DNA of 64,000 bases from Stromatinia cepivora (Eukaryota > Ascomycota > Leotiomycetes > Helotiales > Sclerotiniaceae). Made by a program: the position numbers and the translations under genes. Shown here piece by piece: positions 1 through 12,160 of this stretch. The notes under the pieces are model-generated. The model saw only the letters and a list, made by a program, of their open reading frames with translations. It ran no database searches and was not told the DNA's origin. Position 1 is the first letter of the stretch. Every line of letters begins with the position of its first letter. Location of the stretch: NCBI GenBank assembly GCA_014898415.1, contig RCTD01000025.1:62001-126000 (forward strand), written 5' to 3'.

Positions 1-3000
1 GAACTTTCGAGTTCTTCCTGGAAGGACCTCAAATTTATATGGGAAGAACATCATGCACACATTTTTATTAGGCAGGTGTCAAAATACCAGACTCTCAACA
101 TTCGAACAGCAGTGTGCACAGGAAGTATTTCTAGCTCCCTCAGGGTAAATGAGTGTGACTTTCCCAAATGTCAAAATAACGCCGTTACTTGAATGGGAAA
201 CACAAAAGCCAAAAGTCATCTGTGGATACAAGAACGGAAGGAAGGAACAATAGCGATAACTGTTGGAGTTGGCATTGCTTCATCGTCATATACCTCTCGC
301 ATTAGCTGGGGACGAGGTGTTTGTTAAGGCATATTATGAGATAAATAGCTTCAATCTAGAGCAATTAAACAATAAATGAATTATCTCAAAATTATTGCTC
401 AGGTTCAATAAGAATGATGGAAATCTCCCTCTCGGCACCAAAGGTAACCTGTGCAGCCTAAGCCCGCTTTTGATTGCCCCATGAGGTGATAATTCCGCTG
501 GTGGCTTGCAAAAATAATGCAAGCTCATGAAGAAGAGTTTGACTAAATTGTTGATGAACACCGTTATGACTCTCAGCTCACTTATGGTGGTCTTCGGGAT
601 TCTAAGGCTCTTTGCTTGTACAAATATCCATTAGCTAGAGTTCCATGGCCTTTAATGGATTAGATTGGATTCACTGATCTCCACACTAATGAAGCGACTT
701 GGCTCCGTGGAATTTAGGCTACAAATAGAGAAGTAAATGTCGAGATGAAGACGATTTTCCCTGGTTTCTTTATTGAAAGAGCTATCCACATCCATACCCA
801 AGGCAAATATTCCAATTTTACACACAAATCATATCTCACAAGAGATCATTTTTTAACACAGAATATATAGTTTTTGCCAAATATGTTCTACCCTCAAATG
901 ACTGGAAACACAAACTCAATTGTCCAATTTTAATTTAATTAATTTAACAGGATCATCTTAAAGCCGATCATGGTCTAAGAGCCATACGTGAGTCAAACTC
1001 AAGTCAACCGTACTACGAACGATGTGGACATGATTTACTCATAAGGCATTGTGAACGGATACAACCCTGTGGTAGACGTTGTTGCTGTGACGGAGAGTAT
1101 ATCACCAAGAGCATGATTGGCTATATCATCATTGGTATTGATACCGAGCCCCAGACTAACCGGTTAAGTTTACCCCAGAGGGAAAAAGCTTCGATGGATG
1201 AAATGAAATACGTTGTGAGAGGAGTGAGATGGTATAGAAATTATTAAGGAGTGAAAAATGTAACTGTTTCAAATGATAGGTATTAACCTCATCTTTGCAT
1301 TATATAACACATTTATCTCATTCAGAGATTGTGAAGAACCGCATTTGTATCTTCTCCAGCTTCCGAAGTCCAAATCTTACATACTCTCATAAAGGCAGGG
1401 TTTTACCGATATACCCCCAGAAAAATGATATGATGATTCATTGCTCCTTATTCAAGAATGGGCAAGTTCAGTACATGAATGGATGGCTCATATGTACTGC
1501 GTTGAACAACTCTAACCTGATTCTACTTTGAAATTAATCTTCTATAGCAGTAGGTTTTCAAGACCAATATACATATTCATCCATGCTATTGATTAAACCC
1601 CGTCTCAGGATTTGAACACTTTCCATTCTTGTCACCGAGTAGCACGAGTAGCACGCAACAAAGATTTTTGAGTGGTTTGGAAGCCCCCTCAGTTCGGTGA
1701 AACAAAGCTACTCTTCAACCTCGAAGAGATGAAGACAACTTACGGAGAACAATTGAAGACTTCTTTTAATGCTTTGATGATGGCACTATATCTAGCAAAA
1801 AGTATCAATCAAAAGGTAGAGGTCAAAGAATTAACCTTAAATGAGGACAATTACCTCCAGATCCGTATCTAGGTCAACCCCCTCTCAATTAACCTTCACA
1901 ACATGCTAAAAATCATCAATGAAACCACCTCCATCTTTCTTTACAATTGATAGTAAGTCCCTTTTACTTCTTCCTAATAGCAATTCCTATCAAAGCTTAA
2001 CATTAATCCTTGAGCTACAACCATACACTCCCTGCGTGGAAAACCGTACACCAAACATACACAAATCGGAAAATAATTAAAAACACATCTATTTCACTAC
2101 TACCCAATCTTTTCAATATGAATCCAAGTCTTACACAATCCAGGATACTGATTAATAAAAAGATTTGAAAAATGTTTATCTAACTCTCAGACCAAAATAA
2201 TGACAAACCAATTTAACATTGAATTTCAAAAAGTCAGTGTTAATTTGTGATATGATTTTTTATCCATGCTGCACCTGCACACCCAGGGTTTCAAAGAACC
2301 AACTTTTTTGTCGTACTTCTTTTCTTGCCCATGGAAGGGTTGGAAGAGGACAGACGCCTAATTCAGATATGCAACATAAAGAAAAAGTTACATATCACGA
2401 GGTTTTGGGGATGGTGGTTGGTTATTCGGAGGGGGAGATCATTGATCCGGAGTCCAAGGTTGCACAGGAGGGATCTTGAGTTTTAAGAGAATCACCCTCT
2501 AAACAGACTAAAACTGCTCTCTAAGATTTAGAAAGAAGGTCATGAGTTGTTCGATTTGAGAGGAACTGTGTCCCAGTTATATAATATGTTAAGAAATTCT
2601 TCGTTTATGGGAATAAGAGACTGATTATCCGTGATTGATCGTAATAAAGGGGTTATGAATCAGAGGTCTTGGAGACTATATCCTGTGATTAGATTGGAAA
2701 TTAATAATCATTAGGAATCGGTACTACTGAATAGGATATATAGGAAACCTAAATACATCCTAGTGCACTTCAAGATTTCTGGTAACTCTAGTATGCCCTT
2801 CAACTACACCCAATGATCCCCTAATTATACTGGCAGCATCCAATGACCCTCTAATTGCATTGACAACAGCTCTCCAAGGTCTTTAAGAGTCTTCGATGAC
2901 TGGAGGAAGGAGTTGGGCAAATTAAATAAGTAAAAAAGAACTGTGTATCAGTAGGTAGATGTGAGCGAGTAGGTATATGATTTCTTGATGTGTGTGATAT

Positions 3001-5821
3001 CTAGCAAGACTTTGGAATAACATGTGCTCTGTTTACAGACATCCTATTCTAAAGGATTTTAAAGCTTAAGCTCACACTCAGTGCTGAGGAGAAGAGAAAA
3101 TAGGATTGTAAAGGCGGAAAAGGGCACAAACTTGAGTTGTAATGATGGGATACCCAGACTCTAGAGGGAGCAGCAGAGAAGATCTTTGATTTCATTTTTT
3201 AAATTTCACTAGACTTTCAGTGAAGATGGATCCTTCCTTCCATAAACAATCATCTGTTCGAAGAATGCGGAGTTGGTGAAAGCACTGACTAGGTTCTACC
3301 TGTATTTACTAATATCCCATGAATGTGACAGAGTCAACACCCAAGATACAGGTCCTGAATCTCAAAATGAGGAATTGATACAAAAAATAAATGTACAAAT
3401 TAGATAGATGATAGTGGAATTGTAGCGACGAAAGAGAAGTTTGTTGACTTCGAGGTTGTGACCAGTATGTAATGTGGATGTTTCTGCTTTATGAAGAAAA
3501 TTTGTATCATTTTAATCACATAGTTGTATTATCTACACTGTTCTCCTGTGTGATATGGTATAGTAGGTGCTGGTGTTTGAATTTCCAAGGGGGAAGGGAA
3601 GTCATAATAACGGTTTGACTGGAGCAATGCATTGAATGCATTGACAGTGTATTGTATATCATACGATTGTAAGCATGATCTAGTTTTCTCAAAGAATAAA
3701 TAAATATGTGTACCAAATAGAGACGAAGTAGAACACAAGAAGGAAAACTTCAAAAGCATTGACGGAAGACGAAACGTAATTTAGAAATAAGGTATGATAT
3801 GTATCACCTTTCCTTTTCATTCCATTTAAAGAGTAAATTCCCTCTGAATACACGCAGGAAAATACATCGATCCTTCTGCTGACGCGAATGAGCGATTTAC
3901 TCTGCGTCGTACATTTTGTATTTGTACTTGATACGAAGATGACATCAAGAAAGTAGAGTGATAAATGCACGAATCAACAATATCGAAACTATATTATCCC
4001 ATTGCAAAATAACAATTGGAAGTATACTAACTGTATATCATCACCTACAATAAAAAAGGTGAAAAACACATGGAATTCTGAAGGAAAACATCTCGAAGAA
4101 CACTGACTCGTACCTCCAAACCCAGGAGCACCTCACCTCAAACGATAGTGCAAGTAATAAGTCATCTATTATTTTCCAGATAATAATCTCCAACTCCAAT
4201 CTCCATACCTCGACGTCAAAACACTCTTCAATCCTCAACATAATCACGTAGGCTTCCAACCCTGAAACCCCAAGGAAAGGACCGGGAATAGCATCAAACA
4301 TCAAACAACCTAGGTAGCATACAACTCAAACTGCCCTTCCCCATTCCCCTTCCCAGAGCAAACCTTAAACTTTACAACAATAAAAGATCCTCCGCCCCAA
4401 GCCAAGCCGGAAAATGCGGGGTCCGGGGGAGCGAGCCACTTGGCCTTTCCTGTTACTAATTACCTAGTTCTTTCTCAAAGCACAACACAGACAAAGAGAA
4501 CAGCCGAGGTAGCGGCTCCGAACGGCTCTTTTTAATATGCGAGAGATAAATGGATTTGATATATATGGTAAAATAACGGTAAAATAACCATGGTGCAGAG
4601 CCACGTATCGATTTGTAGGTTTGTGGTTGGATAGTTTACAAAGGAATCGACAAAATAGATTACCTGCCTAGGCATGTGGAGATACTTTCGTCCAGGTGTA
4701 CATCAAGGTAGTTGGGTATATAACATAATGTAGTAAATGAAAGTCCGAACCTCACAACTCATCATATTTCTCCACTTACCTAATTTACCTCATCAATATA
4801 TCTCATTGCGTTGTTATATAATTACCTCAATTAAATTTCATCCACCTCCCATCTCCAATCCCCACAATACCTGAACCACCCCTTCCTTCTCCTTTCCCAA
4901 AACGCCAAAATGCGGGGGAAAACACGGAGTAAATTTTATAAATCAGGACTCAGGAGTACCCTCACCCCAAGAATTTTCCTTACGAAATACCATCCAACAC
5001 CAAAATCTGTGAAGCGGTGAGAAATGCATGAGGGAATTTAATCGGGAAATTTATGGTTTTTATTACCTACTAAGTAGTACAACTAGTGCAAGTACCTAAA
5101 TAGTGCAAGTTACCAATATCCGGGAGCGGGGAAGATGGTTTTGGTTTAGTTTATTTTATTTGGTGTGCATTGTGTGATGGCTTGGCAAGGGGGGATTGGG
5201 TGTACTTTTGACCATGATTATGATTCAGAAGCTCAACACAACACAACACAACACAAGGCATTAAAATTAAAATTAAAAATCCCTTGGTAATGTTCTCAAA
5301 ACTCAAAACTCAAGATTCAAGAGTTATTGTAAATTATTTAATCCATCATGTTGTTATGGTTATGTGATAGGATAGTTTCATAATGAAAACTATCTACTAG
5401 CTAGCTAAGTTCCTCCCCTCTCCCTTTTTGTCCCCCTGTCTCCCAAAACATGTAGAAAATCCGGGGTATCATAAAGTAAGTATCTATCTTGAGCTACCTA
5501 CACAGCGCAAGCCGCTCTTCGAATTGAAAGAATAAGAATCCCCAGAACCTGATTACTTTAGAAATGGAATGTGCCAGCTGGCAATATCCCAATCAATAAC
5601 TTTTTTTGTTCCCCGTTTGCCCCCTGCCCTGCCTGCCCGTTTGCCATTTGCCATTTGCTAGGTCCATCCGTTTGTTGCGCCGTTTGTTGAATGCGATGAA
5701 TAGAATTGTGTATTATGAGTGAAGTGTAAAGTAGTGATGTTGAAACACCAATGTAATGCTTCGCAAAATGTGAAAACGTCGATATCGCAATACTGAAAGA
5801 CATGGAAGAAATCCTCAACAA
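1..5821. other. Gene-poor left flank, no supported gene
   Basis: No reading frame here has a recognisable domain or a convincing splice structure. It contains short AT-rich stretches, a small (caaca)n tract near 5,235-5,258, an (aaaatt)n tract near 5,266-5,283, and C/G-rich blocks around 4,390-4,450, 4,895-4,925 and 5,455-5,470 that look like promoter-type DNA without a visible gene. The longest suggestive frames (1,672-1,872 and 2,219-2,479, plus strand) end in plausible C-termini but lack a start or partner exon. They may be remnants. Confidence 0.6.
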
Positions 5822-6379
5822 CTACGAAGATCTCACAGAAGAAGACCTCGAAGTCCAACGTTCCAGGAATCCCCCACTCCTCACACTCCTAATACTACCA
5901 TCACTATCCTCCGAGCTCGTCGAACTCTTGCGCTCACTAGCTGGTCTTCCGCTTGCGTAGTTTCCTGCACCGCCTCGGCCTACATGCCACATGCCCCCCT
6001 CGCTCATCTTCTTTTCGCGAGTGCTTTGTCGTTCCAGTTCTTCGTCGAAGGAAAATGGTGCTTTCTTGGATGAAGGGAGGATGTTTCCTGCGCCGCCGCG
6101 GCCGCTGCTGAATTTAGATGAGGTTTGGGGAAGACCGCGGGAGAAGAGAGAGGCGGGTCCGCGGGCGGTGCTGCCCTCGGTGGTCTTGGGTGCTTTGAAT
6201 GTGTTTCCTGCTCCTCCTCGTCCGGAATGGATGAATGAGGATGTGGGGACGTGAGGGTGAGGTTCGGTGACTTGGTATCGGGTCGTCATGATTGGCTTTG
6301 TTTGATGTGTTACTGAGGGTGTTGAGTTGATGTTTGTTTGTAGGGGTTTGAAGGTTTTCAAGGGTTGTAAGTAGCTCAA
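5822..6379 (-). CDS. PAR32/Amu1-like protein with three GRGGAGN repeats (DUF3602 family)
   Basis: Single-exon frame of 185 residues. It carries three exact copies of GRGGAGN at residues 53-59, 93-99 and 134-140, which is the signature of the fungal DUF3602 family. The yeast member Par32/Amu1 is phosphorylated downstream of TORC1-Npr1 and inhibits the ammonium transporters Mep1 and Mep3; its repeats have been compared with the T-loop of GlnK/PII. The rest is Ser-, Arg- and Pro-rich and probably disordered, with a Ser/Arg-rich C-terminal tail suited to phosphorylation. Met31 at 6,289 (MTTRYQ) is an equally good or better start, because the first 30 residues look like leader sequence. There is no membrane segment, so it is expected to be cytosolic. 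The family call is firm; the ammonium role is inferred from yeast. Confidence 0.85.
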   Translation of the reverse strand: MSYLQPLKTFKPLQTNINSTPSVTHQTKPIMTTRYQVTEPHPHVPTSSFIHSGRGGAGNTFKAPKTTEGSTARGPASLFSRGLPQTSSKFSSGRGGAGNILPSSKKAPFSFDEELERQSTREKKMSEGGMWHVGRGGAGNYASGRPASERKSSTSSEDSDGSIRSVRSGGFLERWTSRSSSVRSS

Positions 6380-9300
6380 GGTTTTGTTGTTGAAGTAGTA
6401 AGTTGATGAAGTGGCAAGTGGTTGATGAAGTAGTAGGTTTTTAGTATTGGATTTAGCTTTGTTCGTATAACCGATAGTAGGCGTTTTGCTTTGGAAGTGA
6501 ACCGATAATGAGACAATAGTAGCTTCCTAATTGTATGATTGTATGAGTAGTATTTGAGTAGTATAATATTAATTGATCGGATGTTCTTGAGTAAGTGAAT
6601 AACAATCGAGGAATCTGGGCTAACGTTTCTTATATCCTTTTTATTTATTACTTTATTAACCCTCAACCTTATTACCTTGGGTGACAGGTGACTCCTCCCA
6701 AATACGAGTCACCTAACAAAAAAAAGTATTTTTTTTCTTTTCCAAGGTCTTTCGCTCTCTCAAATTTCTCACGATGTTTGGCACTTTGCAGTTAGAGGTA
6801 ACCGCCTTACCATTAACTGAAATTACATGGGTCTAATTTCAAGTCATTTCTCGCACATACCATCAAAGTCTCGCACTCGTGATGAATTTTGTGGTTACTA
6901 TTACGAAATCATTAGAAGCTAGATTCTTCTATTTCCATTCGCTTAGACATAAATCCATGGAAATGATCATTTTAGATCTTCCTTGTCCTTGCCTCTTAGC
7001 AAACCTGGGGGTAATTGAAATTCGGATATCCAGTCGATCTTGCAACATGGTGAGAATTTCGTCAATTTCATCAGCAATTTCACATCAGATCTATTATGCA
7101 TGCCAAGTCGATGAAATAAAACTTACGCTCGTACATACTCCGTACAGTTACTAAGTGGCCATGTGGTACGGTGAGGGACATTTTCTGGAAAAATGTTGGT
7201 TTCTAGAAAGTGGCACCAGGAGAGGAGACTCGTTTTCTTATGCGTTTGTGCTTGCTGATCAAGCGTAACATCACATCAAACCTTGGTATGAGTATGAGTA
7301 CGTGACAAAACGTGCTTCAGGTTGTGGAAGACATTGAATAATTGATTGCCAATATCAACAAGATATCGCCATAGTCTTTCAAGATCTCATCAATTCCTCC
7401 ACTTAACAACCGCAATGAGGAACCTCGACCTACCGTAATTAGCTTTGAATGTTCAGTCAAAACTCTCCGCTCCGTCTAGATTTTCAAGTACCGTAGGAAC
7501 CTAAAAATTTCGTGCTACTAAGGGGCAATAAATGTCCAATGGCACGATGGCTGCAAAGTTGTCATCAATTTTTATACCCTAATGCAATCAGAGCGAACCA
7601 ATGAGACCCATCGTTGATGAGACATTTCCTTTTTTTAGAATATTGAACCTGGGAAGCTCAAAGTCTTGTCATAGAACAGAGTGCAAAAGAGATTTTTTCT
7701 TAAGTGATGTCAACACACTGAAAAATTTGATCTGTTCCCCACAAGTCAACCAACCCCCTTGCCGAAGTAAAAACCAGCAGGGCTGAAAAACAAACACTTT
7801 CATAAGTTTCATTGCTGTCCCCCTGTCTCCCCGCAAAATTTGAACGTCCATGAAAGAAATTTTCATTCGATCCACAAATGTGCATTAGACAACACTGACA
7901 ACATTGACGACGATCAGGAGATGAAACCAAGATGGAGCAAATGATGGTCGAGACTATTGCTTATTGCTTTTCATCAATAGTCATCTGCCAGCCGTGCAGG
8001 ACCTGAAAAGAGATGAACTTGGGCTCTCAATTCCAGAATGCCAATGATTGAATAGGAGACCGAGACCGAGAGCTAGGGCAAATGCGTACATTCATTCCAC
8101 TTTGAGCGCTCAGATCCGATTTTCTCATGAAACCGAAGACATCCCATGGCAGACATTGGCAGCTCATATGACCTCTCAAATTATCAATAAACAAATCTTG
8201 AGAATTTGAAAGATCCCGGGCTACATTCAATGCTTCATCGGCGCGTTCCACTCATATCAGTTTGACTTCTTGGCCTGGTCGGTGAGCAGTTGAATGGATT
8301 AGAATGTTTACCAAAGGTAGATGATGACTTCTACCACGCTTGAAGTTTTGAAACAGCAGTTTGATCCTTCATCCCGGCCGTTTGAACTCCAATCATGTAG
8401 CGAAAACAAACGCGTGCACTCAAATCTGCTTTTTGTGAAGCCACCAAACTCATTGCCAGGCTCCTACATCATCGGATTTCAATACAGTTCGCAAATATAC
8501 ATCAATTGCGCGCTGTATGTCCTCTGTGAGGGTGTCCAAGAAAATTGATTGTAAGAATTCCCTTTTTGATTATTTATTATTCTCCGCCTCGATTTGATGT
8601 GTGTGTTTCTTGGAGGATATTAGCATTAAAGGAAGGGGCAACCTTACGGTGATGGTATTTCGGGAAAGTACCCCAATGCCAAGTGGCGACCTTGGTAAAC
8701 GATCGAACTTCAGAACTTCAGACTTTGACAAAACCTCCAATTTAAGATTCCATCACGAACTTTGGAATTCAAATGATAATTTTCCTTCACCGTACTGCAA
8801 CTTATGCGGAAAAAGGCTGGTGTAGATGATACTATCGTCATCGAATTATCACACACGCCGCCAACATTCGAAGGATGAGAAACATAACATAACATTCCAT
8901 TCCACCAACCGCATGATACATCATTTTCCAAATACAAGCTATATGATGGAAATGGTTGCAGCCATTACAAAACTCATTTCATTAAAACCCTCCCAGCAGC
9001 GTTAAGTCTTGCGATGTGCAATACATGACTATGGATGTTAGAATACGGAGTTTCTGACGCTCTTTTCGTCAATTTTGTGTACATGCATTGAGCACCAACG
9101 AGAAAAGCAGAAGAGTATCAATGCTCTCGAATGTCGAGGTACGAGAAATTGTCCAAACTAACACCCGATTGAACAGGTGACATGATACCAGAAGAGCTTG
9201 AGCCGAAAAATTGAAACTAGAGATCAAATAGAGCCGCAGGTAGTTACTAAGAACAATACAAAACGTGATTACCCAAAAAAGCAGCACAAACCACATACTG

Positions 9301-11638
9301 CCCTCAAACGCCAATGCCAATGATCAGGTCATTCTTTGAAAGCAGGCCCTTGGTATATCACTAGAGGATCCCATCCATATCTACGCAAGCTGACATTCAC
9401 ATGCAGATTCTCTCCCTACAATCGAACCATATTCTTTCCATCAATCAATCCTGTTATAGCCTCCATCGAAACCCTGCAATTACAATTCTCTTGGATGTGG
9501 TACAACAGAATTAGTGGAAAACGCGTGACTGTGATACCACACTTGTCAGTTCGGCGGCCCGTCCCATGCTTACTTTACCTACCTGACCATTGTTCCTTTT
9601 TTATTTTACTGAAGAATTTGAGGGCCGAGAATTACCGAGTCAAAAAATGAGGCTTACGATGTACCTGATCGCTTTGATTCACATATTCTCGTCATATGGC
9701 ACGACTCGCATGATAAGCACTCGGAGTTTATCGGCTTTTTATATCAACGAGATGAAGCAATGAGATCAGACATATGTAGAGTTGTATGCATAACACATCA
9801 CAACATGCTGAGGGAATCGTTTTTTTGTTTTTTTTTTTTCAAGGAAATGAATGGCAATACGACGTGATGTCGCAAGCCTGACTTTCCTTCAGTACACAAA
9901 AGCAAAATTGGTAATTTGGGAAACATAACTGGGCACGGGACAATCTACAACTGTTTCGTATGGCCTCTGTCTCCTATCTCAATCATTACATTTTCTTGGA
10001 TCGATGTCAGTCACATGGCCTACTCCATAACCGAAAGTTGCGTTACAATTTAGAGCAGCTGATTGTCACCTTACACTGCTGAAACGTTCTCATCGTTTTC
10101 CTGTCAATTTCGGGGGCAGCTCCTCTGCAATTAGCTTGCCAATTGAATTTCTCTATCAAACAAATATTGCTTTTCATATAGGACTAATTGGATGATATAA
10201 TTAGAAAACGACATATTAACTGCAATTCAGTAAAACGAAGGTGTGGAAATGCTGGCACCAATTAAAAAATAGGGTTACATCCTATTGGTGCATTAGAATA
10301 TGCAGTACAAACATTTTCCTATAGAAATCCATGGAAATCAATAATTGGGTGTCTGGCAATGAATGTGGAGACAGACGAGGCAATTGGGGAGAGTTCAAGA
10401 AAAGCCTATCCTCCTGAGGTTTTCCAAGTCTATCGTTGTGAAAGAACCTACCGGCAGCAAGTAAGTTTACTCTTGGTCGCAACGCATTCGCACTACTGGC
10501 ATCAACTATGTCTTGCTCCCCCTATGGCCTGTTTTAATACCAACTCCAAATGAGAAAAATATGTGGAAATCAGGGAATTGGTTGAAATTCAATCTCGAAC
10601 ACCAAATGATATTCTTTTATTTAGATATATGGTGGATAATGACAAGAACAGTTCACCCTATCTGCTGTCATCAAAAACTCCCAAGGGCACCACCCATGCT
10701 TGCGAAAATATGCTGTACGCATTTTCCACCATCGAAACCCACGAAATATGTCCCCGTGACAATTCTCCGGATTTGTACGCCGTCCATATTTCTTGTGCGT
10801 CCAACTTTCTTCATCGAAATAAAACCCCAGATACAAAGCAAACACTAAGAGGAGAGGATAAAAAGATACAAGAACATCCCACGTGGAACATCCGAAGAAT
10901 GGTATAGGCTGATTCCCTGACCTCCACTGAAACACTGAAGTCGGTACTTTTGAAAGCTGTAAAGTAGCACCAAGCCTCAACCCCAAAGGAAAGAGTACAT
11001 ATAAATCAAAAACCTCCAAAACACCAACTAAAGTATTTCTCCCCCTTGGATGGCATGATCCCTCAAGATGTTTTTCAATTGGCTTCTCAAACTGTGATCC
11101 TTGCAGTCAAGCAGATTGTTGAACCATCACCTTCAATTCATGCCGTATTCCGAATATCCCGATATCCCGAATCACGAAAATGCCATTGTACACCCGACCG
11201 ACTCGCCACATCGCGACGGCATGACCATCCATCCATATTCATCGTCCCAAGCCCACGGAGATTTGCAATCACCAACTCCATTTCTCTCAACGATCGCTCA
11301 CGACGGTACACAATCTCGAATTTGCTTCGGTATATCCGTCTGTCTTTCCGTGTCTACCATTCAGAATGATCCTAGGACTGCCATGTATAACCCAATCCTA
11401 TTCTCCACGCCTTAAAACCTGAAATGTGGGTTCCTTACTTCAGTCTCTTCTCAGTCCTAGACTGATGTCATAGACAATCTTTTACCACAAGCTGCTACAT
11501 TTTTAAAACTCAGTTCCCACCAATGCATGAAAATCCCGATCCATTTCATACCAACGTCATAAGAAAACATGAACGCCAAAAGCTGACAAGGACAAAATTC
11601 ATCTGCTATTTCCGGCTCCAAGCACACGAGGAGTTGAA
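6380..11638. other. Intergenic, no supported gene
   Basis: About 5.3 kb with only short frames. 10,560-11,019 is open in several frames on both strands. A plus frame at 10,359-10,458 ends at a GTAAGT donor and might belong to a spliced lineage-specific gene with 10,563-10,907, but I could not find an acceptor that joins them in phase. A GTAAGT signal on the minus strand near 7,126 has no coding sequence around it. Homopolymer runs lie at about 6,718-6,738 and 9,822-9,841. Confidence 0.5.
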
Positions 11639-11993
11639 TTACTTAACGGTTCTCCCACTTTTTCCATTCTTGCTCTTTCCGGAAGAGCGTTTTACCTCCC
11701 GACTTCTATGAGCTGGTGCAGCATTATTGGAATAGCAGCTCGTAGAAGCGGAGTGATATGGGCAAGGTGTCCAAGATGTCCCGGTACCCTGGCAGCCAGT
11801 GCAATTTTCTCTAAGGCACGTTGTTAGATACTATCAAGTGTATTGAAGAGAATGTGGAAGTGAAAAATGTCGGGTAAGTATTTGAAAATGCTTACAGCAG
11901 TCTTGCAGCGCCACCGCAATGCTGACACGTTTCCAACACGTTGCCATTGAAACAGCAGTTATAACTTTCTTGGTTGGAGTATAGGTGCGACAT
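11639..11993 (-). CDS. Small Cys-rich protein with CxxC and CxxCxGxG motifs, two exons
   Basis: Hand-built model of 89 residues. Exon 1 is 11,993-11,896 and exon 2 is 11,810-11,639. The 85-nt intron has a GTAAGC donor, a CTAAC branch site about 12 nt before the acceptor and a TTAG acceptor; phase 2 joins cleanly to give Leu33. The protein has C13-C14, a C23-x2-C26-G-G pair and a C36-x2-C39-x-G-x-G pair, then C49 and C58, ending in a Lys/Ser/Arg-rich tail. The paired motifs resemble the zinc-binding repeats of the DnaJ central domain, so a small zinc-binding protein is likely, but there is no J-domain and I do not recognise the family. The start has a good context (CTACAATGTCG). Its 5' leader carries 14-bp repeats and a TATA-like block lies about 160 bp upstream. 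Confidence 0.65.
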
Positions 11994-12040
11994 TGTAGAA
12001 TTGATGTTGAAAAACGTTGATCGCGGCTCAACTGAGAATA

Positions 12041-12080
12041 GTACTGTGGTAAGGGTACTGTGGTAAGGGTACTGTGGTAT
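12041..12080 (-). repeat. 14-bp direct repeats in the 5' leader/promoter of the Cys-rich gene
   Basis: The unit gtactgtggtaagg occurs twice exactly (12,041-12,054 and 12,055-12,068) followed by a partial third copy. It sits 48-87 bp upstream of the start codon at 11,993. It could be a regulatory repeat or simple slippage; nothing in the sequence decides. Confidence 0.6.
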
Positions 12081-12150
12081 GTGAAGGTAGATAATTTTTC
12101 GATGATGTCAAAGATAGAAAGCTTTCAACAAGCCGGAAAAGGGTTTCAGG

Positions 12151-12160
12151 TTATATATGT
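12151..12160 (-). promoter_or_regulatory. TATA-like element upstream of the Cys-rich gene
   Basis: The minus strand reads ACATATATAA here, about 160 bp before the start codon at 11,993. A TATA-type box is plausible, but AT-rich decamers are common in this region. Confidence 0.3.

Noticed and set aside
1672..2479. Two short plus frames (66 and 86 residues)
   Set aside because: End in plausible tails (VKELTLNEDNYLQIRI, EGEIIDPESKVAQEGS) but lack starts, partner exons or known domains; possible remnants only.
10621..11019. 132-residue minus frame overlapping plus frames at 10,563-10,907
   Set aside because: Several overlapping open frames in one stretch, none with a domain. A GTAAGT donor at 10,459 hints at a spliced plus gene, but no in-phase acceptor was found.
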